From Gammaproteobacteria bacterium (GTDB taxonomy: Bacteria; Pseudomonadota; Gammaproteobacteria; Steroidobacterales; Woeseiaceae), in the NCBI GenBank assembly GCA_004357475.1, contig SMWE01000016.1, positions 1-50,485 of the forward strand: a stretch of DNA of 50,485 bases. The letters are read 5' to 3'. Every line of letters begins with the position of its first letter. The stretch's first letter is position 1. Position numbers and translations under genes: made by a program. Below the pieces are notes generated by a model that saw nothing but the letters and a program-made list of their open reading frames with translations, was not told the origin of the DNA and ran no database searches. Positions 41,898 through 50,268 of this stretch are shown one piece after another.

Positions 41898-42497
41898 TTA
41901 TTCTGCCTCCTCTTCCAGGTAGCGATAGGTTTTCGCAGTTACCTGGATCGTCAACCGGTCGTATGTGTCCTGACTATCCGGTGTAATGTTGATGTCGTGC
42001 AGTGTGACGATTCGCGGGAGCGCAGCCACGCCGCTGACAAATTTTGCGATCTCGTGATAGCCGCCCGACAAGCTGATCGTGATCGGCTTCTCGGCATAGA
42101 AATCCTTGGGAATCTCTGCCTGCGGCTGAAAGAGTTTTTCCTGCAGACCAGCCGCCAGGCCCGTCTGTGAAATATCGACAATCAGGCTGGGAATTTCGGT
42201 TTTGCCCGGCAGCTGCCTCAGCATGGTGCCGAAAGACTGCTCCATCTGCGCCAGCTGAGCTTTATAGGCATCGTAGTTCGCCGCCTTCTTCTGCTTATTC
42301 TCGAAGGAAACGCGGAGTGTCTGCTCCTCATCCTGCACGCGCTGCAATTGTGGCGCCTTGTCCTCAATGATGAACAGGTAGACACCCATGCCGAGAACGA
42401 CCACGAAAACGATAGCGATTACGGCCGCACGAAAAGCCAGCGGCCAGCGGCCAACGTCATTGACGTCCAGACTTTGCAGTTCCTCGACGAGATTCAC
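41898..42497 (-). CDS. pilO: Type IV pilus assembly protein PilO
   Basis: One membrane helix (AFRAAVIAIVFVVVLGMGVYLFII) follows a short cytoplasmic tail. A coiled coil (QRVQDEEQTLRVSFENKQKKAANYDAYKAQLAQMEQSFG) and a ferredoxin-like periplasmic domain (ITISLSGGYHEIAKFVSGVAALPRIVTLHDI) complete PilO. It pairs with PilN to form the inner-membrane alignment ring. It overlaps pilN by four bases. Confidence 0.95.
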   Translation of the reverse strand: MNLVEELQSLDVNDVGRWPLAFRAAVIAIVFVVVLGMGVYLFIIEDKAPQLQRVQDEEQTLRVSFENKQKKAANYDAYKAQLAQMEQSFGTMLRQLPGKTEIPSLIVDISQTGLAAGLQEKLFQPQAEIPKDFYAEKPITISLSGGYHEIAKFVSGVAALPRIVTLHDINITPDSQDTYDRLTIQVTAKTYRYLEEEAE

Positions 42498-43063
42498 TGT
42501 CCGCCCTCCATCCCCGTTTCTTCCCGGCTAAGCTGTTTCAGGTTAACCACGAATTCCGCCTGCCGGGCAGGACCCACCTCGGTGGTTTCAACCTTGATCA
42601 CACCGGGATCCGTAAGCCATTCGGAAGAATCAATCTGTCGCATGAGCGCCGAAACGCGGGTGCTTGACTGGGCGATACCCATCAGTTCAACCGCATCGCC
42701 GTTTTGCTTCATCCCGGTGAGATACACGCCTTCCGGGAGCTGCCGCGCAATCTCGTCGAACAGATGTACGATTTCCGGTCGGCTGCGTTGCAATTGCTCG
42801 ATGATTTCCATGCGGGCAAGGAGTCTTTCCTTCTGTCTTTCAAGCCCGTCTATTTCAGCAATGCTGCGCTCCAATTCGACTATTTCACTTTCAAGGCGGG
42901 CATTCCTGGACTGCTGATAATCGATCATTTGCACATAGGAAAAGAACGTCCCGGCCAGTACGATAATGGCGGCTACGAAAGACGCGGCCATCGAGATCAT
43001 GAAATCTCGTTGGCGTTTTTGCCGCTCCTGTTCGCGCCATGGGAGGAGATTAATACGTGGCAT
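42494..43063 (-). CDS. pilN: Type IV pilus assembly protein PilN
   Basis: The N-terminus carries the PilM-binding motif INLLPWREQ. A membrane helix (SMAASFVAAIIVLAGTFFSYV), coiled coil (SRNARLESEIVELERSIAEIDGLERQKERL) and a small periplasmic domain with GVYLTGMKQNGDAVELMGIAQSS follow. Length is 189 residues. It is next to pilM (one-base gap) and overlaps pilO by four bases. Confidence 0.96.
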   Translation of the reverse strand: MPRINLLPWREQERQKRQRDFMISMAASFVAAIIVLAGTFFSYVQMIDYQQSRNARLESEIVELERSIAEIDGLERQKERLLARMEIIEQLQRSRPEIVHLFDEIARQLPEGVYLTGMKQNGDAVELMGIAQSSTRVSALMRQIDSSEWLTDPGVIKVETTEVGPARQAEFVVNLKQLSREETGMEGGQ

Positions 43064-43064
43064 G

Positions 43065-44126
43065 TCAGTCGAAACTCCTCAGTGCAAGGCCGCAGGCTGT
43101 CAGCAGTGCTGTCGAATCTTTGTGCACCCCTTGCGACTTGGCCTTGGATGAAATTTTCATTTGGCCGAGCGGATCCCCGACTTCTGTCGGGATGCCGACT
43201 CTGCTTGAAATAACATCCGCGATACCGGGGATGTTGGCGCAACCGCCGCACACCAGAATCATGTCCGGCTGCTCGCGTCCGCCGCCGGATGCCAGGTAAA
43301 ACTGCAATGAACGACTGACCTGCTGCGTCGTGTCATCAACGAACGGCTCCAGCACTTCGGGTTGATAGTTGCTGGGAAGTCCACCCTGCTTCTTGGCCCG
43401 GCCGGCATCTTCCATCGAGAGTCCGTATGTGCGCATGATTTCTTCGGTCAGCTGCTGGCCGCCAAAAGCAAAATCTCGCGTGTAGACAACCTTGAGATCC
43501 ACCAATACGCTGAAAGTCGTGCTGCTGGCGCCGATATCGACGATTGCCACAGACTGGCCCATACCACCGTCGGGAATCTGGTGGCTCAGAAGGGCGCAAG
43601 CGTTCTCGAGGGCAAATGCTTCAACGTCGACGATCGTGGCGGTCAGGCCTGCGGCGCTGACCGCAGCTTGCCGCTGTTCGACGTTTTCGGTACGCGTTGC
43701 GACCAGCAAAACGTCCATCAATTCCGGGTCATTCGAGTTCGGGCCGACGATTTCGTAATCGAAACTGACTTCTTCCATCGGGAAGGGAATGTACTGGTCA
43801 GCCTGGATTTCGACCTGTCCTTCAAGGTCCCTTTCGGAGAGGCTCGAGGGCATTTGAATGACCTTGGTAATTGCGGCGTCGCCACTGATCGCGATCGCTA
43901 CATCGGTCGCTTTGGCTCCGGCGCGTTTTACGGCCCGCCGGATGGCTTCACCGACGGCTTTCGCATCCACAATCGCCTTTTCGTTTACCGAACTCGGCGG
44001 TGTGGGCTCGGCTGAATAGGCCTCAACCCGATAGCGCTTTCCACTTCGTGAAAGTTCTATCAGCTTGACGGACGATGTCGTGATATCGAGGCCCAACAAA
44101 GGCTGTGTTTTCTTGCCAAAAAGCAC
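43065..44126 (-). CDS. pilM: Type IV pilus assembly ATPase-like protein PilM
   Basis: PilM is an actin/FtsA-like cytoplasmic protein that binds PilN. Visible features: LLGLDITTSSVKLIEL (phosphate 1), VAIAISGDAAITKVIQMP, ADQYIPFPMEEVSFDYEIV, the second phosphate loop VAIVDIGASSTTFSVL, GGQQLTEEIMRTYG, and the adenosine motif ILVCGGCANIPGIADVI. Length is 353 residues. It is the first gene of pilMNOPQ and diverges from mrcA. Confidence 0.96.
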   Translation of the reverse strand: MLFGKKTQPLLGLDITTSSVKLIELSRSGKRYRVEAYSAEPTPPSSVNEKAIVDAKAVGEAIRRAVKRAGAKATDVAIAISGDAAITKVIQMPSSLSERDLEGQVEIQADQYIPFPMEEVSFDYEIVGPNSNDPELMDVLLVATRTENVEQRQAAVSAAGLTATIVDVEAFALENACALLSHQIPDGGMGQSVAIVDIGASSTTFSVLVDLKVVYTRDFAFGGQQLTEEIMRTYGLSMEDAGRAKKQGGLPSNYQPEVLEPFVDDTTQQVSRSLQFYLASGGGREQPDMILVCGGCANIPGIADVISSRVGIPTEVGDPLGQMKISSKAKSQGVHKDSTALLTACGLALRSFD

Positions 44127-44636
44127 GTATTTTTCCTTTTAAGTCGGTAAGTTGCGGGTCACATTTCGGCTGGACCTGAGCAATCTGATTTAACTATATA
44201 TCAATAAAAACTTAAATAAAACGTGACTTTGTTCACGATCCCGCGATCGCATGTTACTGCTCCGGGCGCCGTGGTTCCGTGAACTGGTCGGCGGCCCGGA
44301 ATGCGACCCCGTCACCGGCCCCCGATCCTCCGATCTGCCGGTGTTTAATCTACGGAAATTTGCCTGGCGGCAGCAATTCTGGCCGCACATGGCTCGTCCA
44401 GGAGCCGGGACACGGTTTCTGTGCCCTGACAAGCAACACCGCAGGGAGGCACCTCCTGATACTCGTGTCTCCTGCAATTTTGAGCCTGTGTGGCTATTAT
44501 CTGGCCTGAGCGCTGCCATACGATTGCCACAATTGGCAGGCAGCATCCTGATTGGCATAGATTTGCGCAATAATTCACGCACCGCCTCCAGGGCCAGTGA
44601 TGCTGTGCCCCTCTTTTTTGACCGCTTTGGCCCAAA
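44127..44636. promoter_or_regulatory. Divergent pilM-mrcA control region
   Basis: This 510-base gap holds no gene I would support; the long minus-strand frame across it lies mostly antisense to mrcA. The first 100 bases on the pilM side are AT-rich (TATATATCAATAAAAACTT region) and probably contain the pilM promoter. A possible mrcA promoter is TTGGCA-N18-ATAGAT ending near 44562. A CRP/Vfr-like palindrome, CGTGA-N6-TCACG, lies at 44222-44237. Confidence 0.5.
44222..44237. promoter_or_regulatory. CRP/Vfr-like palindromic site
   Basis: CGTGACTTTGTTCACG matches the CRP half-site spacing (GTGA-N6-TCAC); the outer T/A of the consensus are C/G here. It is about 96 bases upstream of the pilM start. 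Vfr, the CRP homologue of Pseudomonas, controls type IV pili there, which makes the site plausible but unproven. Confidence 0.4.
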
Positions 44637-47312
44637 ATGTCCGCGACTATGCAAAACGCAAGCACCGACAGCCAACCATCCAAGCGAGCGCGAGCGACAC
44701 GTTTTGCGCCATGGCTGATATTGTGCGGCGGCGCTGGCCTGGTCGTGTCGCTGATGATCACCACCGGCCTGATTGGCGCCTATTATTACGTGGCGCCGAG
44801 TCTGCCGCCGGCAGAAACCATTCGTGAAATCCCGCTGCAGATTCCATTGCGGATATTCAGCCGCGACGGCCGCCTTATTGAAGAAATAGGCGAACGGCGG
44901 CGCATTCTTGTCGACTATGAAGACCTGCCGCCCCTCGTCGTTCATGCATTCGTTGCTGCCGAAGACGGCCGGTTCTTCGAACACCCGGGCATCGACTATC
45001 TCGGTGTCCTGCGTGCCGGCATCGTAATGCTCAGAAGCGGTGAAATATCCGGGGGCGGCAGCACGATTACCCAACAGCTGGCGCGTGACTACTTCCTGAC
45101 GCGCGAGCAGTTGTTTACGCGCAAGCTTCGCGAAGCGTTTCTCGCCTACAAGATCGAACAGGAGTTCTCCAAACAGGAGATCATGGCCCTGTTCCTGAAC
45201 AAGATGTTTTTCGGACAAAGAGCATACGGTGTTGCCGCCGCCGCACAAGTTTATTTCGGCAAGCTCCTGAGCGATATCAACATTGCTGAAGCGGCAACGC
45301 TCGCCGGCGTGCTGCCGGCGCCATCGAGGCATAACCCGGTCCGGAGCCCTGCCAATGCATTAATGCGCCGCAGCTATGTACTTAAACGGATGCTCGACCT
45401 GGATTACATTGGCGAGTCGCAGTTTGAAGACGCCATGGCCTACCCGATGGAGGCGAAATTGCATGGCACCGCAATCGAACTTTCAGCGCCCTGGGTCGCT
45501 GAGATGGTGCGGCAGGAGATGGTTTCGCGCTACGGGGCTGCAGCCTACGCCGCCGGCTTCGAGGTTATTACGACGCTGGATTCGACACTGCAACGCGCTG
45601 CGAACTACGCGGTACGGAACGGGCTGTTCGAATTCACACGGCGGCGCGGCTATCGCGGGCCCATTGCCACGGTAGAACTTGACCCGGAGATTCTTGACGG
45701 TCCGTACGCAGACTGGCCGGATGAGGTGAAGCGGGCATTGCAGGATTACGGTAACCCTGGCGGACTGTCGGTCGCGTTGGTAACCGCGTTGAATGAGGAC
45801 AACAGTGCGGACATTGTATTTCAGGATGGCACAGCAACCAGGCTTCTGTGGCATGGCATGTCCTGGGCCCGGCCATTTATCGATCGGCAAACGACTGGCG
45901 CGGCGCCACAGACTGTCGCTGATGTCATGGCGCCGGGGCACATCATCTATTTGATGCCGATTGCCAGCGGCGGATGGGCGCTCGCGCAAATACCGGACGC
46001 ACAGTCGGGGCTGGTATCCATTGATCCGCTGGATGGCGCGATCACCAATCTTGTCGGCGGTTTCGATTTTTCCCGCAGCAAATTCAATCGTGTCACCCAG
46101 GCAAGACGGCAACCAGGTTCGTCGTTCAAGCCGTTCATTTACTCTGCAGCGCTCGAAGCAGGCAATACGCTGGCCACGGTGGTGCTCGATGCACCGGTCG
46201 TCATCAACTCTGCCACGCTTGAGCGACTGTGGCGCCCGGTTAATTACAGCGGACGTTTCTACGGCGAACAACGCGTCCGCGAAGCGTTGGTCCGCTCGAT
46301 GAACCTGGCCTCGGTCCGCCTGCTGCTGAACAACACGGGCGTCGGCTTTGCCGTCCGGCATCTGGAACCATTCGGATTCTCTGGCGATACCTTGATTAGA
46401 AACGGCTCACTGGCGCTTGGTGGCGGCACTGCTTCGCCACTCGACATGGCGCAGGGGTATGCAACGTTTGCGAACGGCGGCTACGCCATCACGCCGTATG
46501 TCATTGACTCAATCATTGGCCCGAATGAAGAGATCCTGTATCGCGCACGGCCAGCTGTCGTTTGCCCGGAGTGTGAGCCGGAAGAAACCATTCCCGACCT
46601 CGTCATGCCGCAACCGGACCCTTTATACCCGTTGACCCCGTTGGATGACGGGGTTGTGGACGCCGCCGAACAGGCTCTCCACGGGGAAAAATCTATGTTC
46701 ATCACTGAGCCGGAACAGACATTCTCGCTCGAACAGATGGCGGAAATGGGTGAGTCGTATCAACCGGACGCGTCACTTGCCCCCGAGTTATTTGCCGACG
46801 TCAACGCTGCAGCAAGAATCATCAGCCCGCAGAATGCTTTTCTTATTCAGGATGCGATGCGCGATGTCATCCGCCGTGGTACCGGCGTACGTGCCCGGGT
46901 GCTCGGGCGCAGAGATCTGTCCGGCAAGACCGGCACCTCGAATGACCGCCGCGATGCCTGGTTTGCAGGGTTCAACTCGAAGATCGTTAGTGTCGTCTGG
47001 GTCGGCTACGATGACGACCTGCCGCTTGGTCCGCGCGAAGAGGGTTCGAGAACCGCCCTGCCAGTATGGATAGAATTCATGCGCATTGCCCTGAAAGGCG
47101 TTCCCCAGGCGCAAATGGTGATGCCCGCGGGTATCGTTACCGTGCGCATCTCGAAGAGCACCGGTTGCCCGGCCGGCGCCTCTCATCCGTTTGAAGATGT
47201 GATGTTCGAGCATTTCCGCGAGGAATTTGTACCGGAGTGCCAGGCGCTCGACGGGCAGCCGGATATTTTCAATACTGCAGAAGATCCGGAGAAGAACGAG
47301 ACTCTATTTTAG
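44637..47312 (+). CDS. mrcA: Bifunctional penicillin-binding protein 1A
   Basis: PBP1A polymerises and crosslinks peptidoglycan. A membrane helix (ILCGGAGLVVSLMITTGLIGAYYYV) precedes the GT51 glycosyltransferase domain with catalytic Glu in AAEDGRFFEHPGID and STITQQLARDYFL. An inserted OB-like domain follows, then the transpeptidase with Ser in QPGSSFKPFIY (about residue 495), SMN (about 554) and SGKTGTS (about 763). The 891-residue length fits. Synteny opposite pilM is conserved in gammaproteobacteria. The ATG at 44649 is an alternative start. Confidence 0.96.
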   Translation: MSATMQNASTDSQPSKRARATRFAPWLILCGGAGLVVSLMITTGLIGAYYYVAPSLPPAETIREIPLQIPLRIFSRDGRLIEEIGERRRILVDYEDLPPLVVHAFVAAEDGRFFEHPGIDYLGVLRAGIVMLRSGEISGGGSTITQQLARDYFLTREQLFTRKLREAFLAYKIEQEFSKQEIMALFLNKMFFGQRAYGVAAAAQVYFGKLLSDINIAEAATLAGVLPAPSRHNPVRSPANALMRRSYVLKRMLDLDYIGESQFEDAMAYPMEAKLHGTAIELSAPWVAEMVRQEMVSRYGAAAYAAGFEVITTLDSTLQRAANYAVRNGLFEFTRRRGYRGPIATVELDPEILDGPYADWPDEVKRALQDYGNPGGLSVALVTALNEDNSADIVFQDGTATRLLWHGMSWARPFIDRQTTGAAPQTVADVMAPGHIIYLMPIASGGWALAQIPDAQSGLVSIDPLDGAITNLVGGFDFSRSKFNRVTQARRQPGSSFKPFIYSAALEAGNTLATVVLDAPVVINSATLERLWRPVNYSGRFYGEQRVREALVRSMNLASVRLLLNNTGVGFAVRHLEPFGFSGDTLIRNGSLALGGGTASPLDMAQGYATFANGGYAITPYVIDSIIGPNEEILYRARPAVVCPECEPEETIPDLVMPQPDPLYPLTPLDDGVVDAAEQALHGEKSMFITEPEQTFSLEQMAEMGESYQPDASLAPELFADVNAAARIISPQNAFLIQDAMRDVIRRGTGVRARVLGRRDLSGKTGTSNDRRDAWFAGFNSKIVSVVWVGYDDDLPLGPREEGSRTALPVWIEFMRIALKGVPQAQMVMPAGIVTVRISKSTGCPAGASHPFEDVMFEHFREEFVPECQALDGQPDIFNTAEDPEKNETLF

Positions 47313-47336
47313 GCACCGCAGGATACTCGGGAGACA

Positions 47337-47945
47337 ATGTCCAGACGGCAAGTTAACGGCGGCGAACGAGCAAGACAGGTTCTCGCGCAGGAGGCCGCGC
47401 GCATCATCGTCGAGCAGGGCATCGACGATTACCGCGTTGCCAAAATCAAGGCTGCCGATCGTCTCGGCATGAGCGCGCGCGGCTCATTGCCAGGAAACAC
47501 TGAAATCGAAAAAGCGGTCAGCGAACACTTGCAGTTGTTCGGCAGAGAGTCGCATGTCAACTTACTTCGCGTTCTGCGACGTGCGGCCTTGTCTGCGATG
47601 GAATTGCTGGTGGCATTCACACCACGCCTGGTCGGACCGGTGTTACATGGTACTGCCAGCGCAAACTCTGCCGTGAACCTGCATGTCTTTGCAGACAACG
47701 CCGAGATAGTCGCCAATCGCTTGCAGGGGTGCACGGTGCAGTACCAGCCGTTCGAGCGCCGTCTGAAGAGTCGCAAGGATCGCGCCGAAACGTTTGCCGC
47801 GTTTCGCTTCACCCAGGATGAATCGGCCATCGAGGCGACCGTATTCCCGGTCGACGGCGTGCGTCAGGCGCCGATTAGCCCGGTCGATGGCAAGCCGATG
47901 CGGCGGGCGGACAGGAATGCCATCCTGAGATTATTAGAGAACTGA
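47337..47945 (+). CDS. Conserved hypothetical protein, possible nucleotidyltransferase-like fold
   Basis: The 202-residue protein opens with a basic helix rich in Arg (RARQVLAQEAARIIVEQGIDDYRVAKIKAADRLG). It then has FTPRLVGPVLHGTASANSAVNLHVFADNAEIV, which resembles the G-S-x-x-x-D-x-D region of minimal nucleotidyltransferases with the acidic residues partly lost. A C-terminal ISPVDGKPMRRADRNAILRLL tail follows. I recall similar proteins beside other genes in gammaproteobacteria, but no activity is known to me. It follows mrcA by 24 bases on the same strand. Confidence 0.6.
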   Translation: MSRRQVNGGERARQVLAQEAARIIVEQGIDDYRVAKIKAADRLGMSARGSLPGNTEIEKAVSEHLQLFGRESHVNLLRVLRRAALSAMELLVAFTPRLVGPVLHGTASANSAVNLHVFADNAEIVANRLQGCTVQYQPFERRLKSRKDRAETFAAFRFTQDESAIEATVFPVDGVRQAPISPVDGKPMRRADRNAILRLLEN

Positions 47946-47947
47946 TA

Positions 47948-47976
47948 CTGTAGGAGCCCGGCCTACCGGGCGATCT
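47948..47976. repeat. REP-like element (copy F)
   Basis: On the minus strand it reads ATCGCCCGGTAGGCCGGGC followed by TCCTACAG, close to the REP-like consensus including the TCCTACA tail. It lies just after the stop of the preceding plus-strand gene. Confidence 0.6.
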
Positions 47977-48016
47977 TCGTTTGTTCGCAGTGGTGGATTC
48001 ATCCTTTACAAATATC

Positions 48017-48045
48017 AAAGGGCATGTTTCGTAATATGCCCTTTT
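48017..48045. terminator. Hairpin terminator between convergent genes
   Basis: AAAGGGCAT (48017-48025) pairs with ATGCCCTTT (48036-48044) across a ten-base loop, followed by T on the plus strand. It can end transcripts from the 47337 gene and perhaps gltA from the other side. Confidence 0.75.
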
Positions 48046-48052
48046 AATGTTT

Positions 48053-48079
48053 GTCGCGCGCCGGGGCGCGCTCCCACGA
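48053..48079. repeat. REP-like element (copy G)
   Basis: GTCGCGCGCCGGGGCGCGC followed by TCCCACGAAC resembles the consensus with C in place of T in the tail. It lies between the convergent 47337 and gltA genes. Confidence 0.5.
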
Positions 48080-48116
48080 ACCCTTCCCACAATTTAGGTC
48101 AGAAAGGTAAGCGAAA

Positions 48117-49412
48117 TTATTTACGTTTATTGATAGCGACATAGTCGCGTTGCTTTGGCCCGGTGTATAACTGTCTCGGTCTGCTGATGCGGCCATTCGG
48201 GTCCCTGATCATTTCTCGCCAGTGCGCAACCCAGCCCACTGTTCTGCCAATCGCGAACATTACGGTGAACATCGATGTCGGTATCCCCAGGGCGCGGTAG
48301 ATAATACCCGAATAGAAGTCGACATTCGGATAGAGATTCTTTTCAATAAAGTACTCGTCCTTCAGCGCTATTTCCTCGAGTCTCAACGCCAGTTCGAAAA
48401 GCGGCGCGTCCTGCTGTCCATTTTGCGCGAGAACCTTGTGGCACATCTCGCGAATGATTGTCGCCCGCGGATCAAAATTCTTGTATACGCGGTGCCCGAA
48501 GCCCATCAATCTGAATGGGTCATTCTTGTCTTTGGCTTTTGCGACGTACTTCGGAATATTCCTGGCGTCGCCGATCTCCTTGAGCATACGCAGCACCGCC
48601 TCATTCGCACCACCGTGCGCCGGTCCCCAGAGTGCAGCGATGCCGGCAGCGATAGCCGAGTAAGGATTTGCGCCGGAACTGCCAGCCATGCGTACGGTTG
48701 ACGTCGAACAATTCTGTTCGTGGTCGGCATGCAGAATAAACAGCAGATCAAGCGCCTGTGCAGCAACCTCGTTGATCTCGTAGGTCTCCGTCGGCACAGA
48801 GAACAGCATGTGTAGCAGGTTTTCCGCGTAGCTAAGATCGTTGCGCGGATAGACGTAGGGCTGCCCGGCGGTCAGTTTGTGCGCGGCGGCGGCAATCGTT
48901 GGCAACTTGGCAAGAATGCGATGTGCGAAAACATCCCTGGCGCGCGGATTGTTTACGTCCATCGTGTCGTGATAGTAAGCTGACATGGATCCCACTACTG
49001 CGGATAAAACAGCCATCGGATGGGCGTCGTAACGGAAGCCGTTGAAGAATCGCAGCATGCCTTCGTTGAGCATCGTGTGCCTGCGAATGGAATCTTCAAA
49101 TTTGGTCAGCTGGTCTGCGGTCGGCAACTCACCATATAAAAGGAGATAGGCGACTTCTATGAAACTGGAGTGCGCTGCGAGCTGCTCCACCGGATAACCC
49201 CGGTACATGAGCAGGCCCTTGTCGCCATCAATGAACGTAATATCGCTCTCGCAACTGCCGGTGGAAACGAATCCGGGGTCATAGGTGAATACACCCTGCT
49301 CCTGGTAAAGCTTGTCAATCTCGACGACCTCGGGTCCCATCGTGCCTTTGCGAACCGGAAGTTCAGTGGTCTTGCCCTCGGGGCTGGTCAGGGTATATGC
49401 GTCTTTGCTCAT
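48117..49412 (-). CDS. gltA: Type II citrate synthase
   Basis: GltA condenses oxaloacetate and acetyl-CoA at the entry of the TCA cycle. The 431-residue protein shows the catalytic His/Asp motifs: [60 protein letters not shown], and [16 protein letters not shown]. The N-terminal domain ([52 protein letters not shown]) is the NADH-sensitive hexameric type. ppc elsewhere in the window supplies its substrate. Confidence 0.97.
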   Translation of the reverse strand: MSKDAYTLTSPEGKTTELPVRKGTMGPEVVEIDKLYQEQGVFTYDPGFVSTGSCESDITFIDGDKGLLMYRGYPVEQLAAHSSFIEVAYLLLYGELPTADQLTKFEDSIRRHTMLNEGMLRFFNGFRYDAHPMAVLSAVVGSMSAYYHDTMDVNNPRARDVFAHRILAKLPTIAAAAHKLTAGQPYVYPRNDLSYAENLLHMLFSVPTETYEINEVAAQALDLLFILHADHEQNCSTSTVRMAGSSGANPYSAIAAGIAALWGPAHGGANEAVLRMLKEIGDARNIPKYVAKAKDKNDPFRLMGFGHRVYKNFDPRATIIREMCHKVLAQNGQQDAPLFELALRLEEIALKDEYFIEKNLYPNVDFYSGIIYRALGIPTSMFTVMFAIGRTVGWVAHWREMIRDPNGRISRPRQLYTGPKQRDYVAINKRK

Positions 49413-49452
49413 AGAGTTTTCGATCCTTGGCCTGCAGCGAACCGGCTATCAT

Positions 49453-49476
49453 GATTGCCGCGTCCCGGCGGCAATC
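49453..49476. promoter_or_regulatory. Inverted repeat upstream of gltA
   Basis: GATTGCCGC and GCGGCAATC form a perfect 9-base inverted repeat with a six-base centre, about 40 bases before the gltA ATG. It could be an operator or a 5'-UTR hairpin. Confidence 0.4.
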
Positions 49477-49690
49477 GCTTTCTAAAAATCGTTTTTGTCA
49501 GACACGGGCCGATCTGATCTGCGGTGACCTAGCTGGTCCTTGTGTCACGACCGCGAACACTGCAATAAATGTCCGTCCGCCCCCGGCCGCCGCGCAGAAA
49601 AAGCCCTGCGGGCAAACTGCACCATGGTGCCGGAAGCCGGCGGTTCGAGCAAATGATTACTGCAGTGGATTGCCAGGCGGCGCTATTAAC

Positions 49691-49894
49691 CTAGCTGATA
49701 CCGTACTTGCGGCGGAACTTCTCAACCCGCCCGCCGGTATCGATGATTTTCTGCTTGCCGGTATAGAAAGGATGACATGCCGAGCACACTTCGATGAGGA
49801 GGTCCTCACCAAGGGTGGAGCGAGTCGTGAATTCGTTGCCGCAGCTACAGGTAACCTTGATATCGTTGTAGGCGGGATGAATCTCGGCTTTCAT
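49691..49894 (-). CDS. rpmE: Ribosomal protein bL31, zinc-binding (C+) form
   Basis: The 67 residues match bL31: [48 protein letters not shown], and [14 protein letters not shown]. Four Cys (TCSCG and CSAC) make it the zinc-binding form, so the cell may also carry a zinc-free paralogue under Zur control. The open frame reaches 49963, but ATG 49894 is the family start. A weak hairpin followed by five T (49598-49613, minus) may end the transcript. Confidence 0.95.
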   Translation of the reverse strand: MKAEIHPAYNDIKVTCSCGNEFTTRSTLGEDLLIEVCSACHPFYTGKQKIIDTGGRVEKFRRKYGIS

Positions 49895-49987
49895 TTGGGT
49901 CGTCCTGAGGTGCTGCAGTGCGCAAAGGGCGCGTAGGATATAGCGAAGCCGCGGACGCCGCAAGTGGCCGATTGCGGGGCTGCAGGT

Positions 49988-50021
49988 TTATCCACAAATC
50001 CTGTGGATAAGTCTGTGGAAA
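49988..50021. promoter_or_regulatory. Inverted pair of perfect DnaA boxes plus a weak third
   Basis: TTATCCACA at 49988-49996 and its exact inverse TGTGGATAA at 50002-50010 are both perfect DnaA 9-mers, five bases apart. A third, two-mismatch box (inverse of CTTTCCACA) is at 50013-50021. They lie about 95 bases upstream of the rpmE start, next to AT-rich repeats. Confidence 0.65.
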
Positions 50022-50040
50022 GAAATTGAGTGAGTGAGCT

Positions 50041-50150
50041 AAGTAGGGATTTTTAAAGCAGGGTTTTTAAAATGTCTATTTTATGTTCAATTTGACAAAA
50101 TTTGAGAAATCAACAAGTTACATTGGTTTTCGCACAGTCGAGCTGAATTT
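50041..50150. repeat. AT-rich stretch with a tandem 13-mer-like repeat
   Basis: TAGGGATTTTTAAAG is directly followed by CAGGGTTTTTAAAATG, a near-duplicate of about 16 bases. A strongly AT-rich run follows to about 50150. The region differs sharply in composition from the rest of the window. No ORF in it looks real. Confidence 0.5.
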
Positions 50151-50268
50151 CAGCTCCTATTGCACGGAAAAAATAGGCATCCGCGAACAGTTGTGCATAA
50201 AAAGCGACACCCGTTCTTTGGCAAAACACGCTAAATGCTGCTCAAAAAACGTACAGGCAGGATGCAAC

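Noticed and set aside
44190-45332. Long minus-strand open frame of 380 codons
   Set aside because: It is mostly antisense to the 5' part of mrcA, which has all its catalytic motifs. The predicted product is compositionally odd (Arg, Cys, Gln-rich) and has no recognisable domain.
49598-49613. Possible rpmE terminator (GCCC-TGC-GGGC followed by five T, minus)
   Set aside because: The stem is only four base pairs and too weak to list as a supported terminator; it is only mentioned under rpmE.
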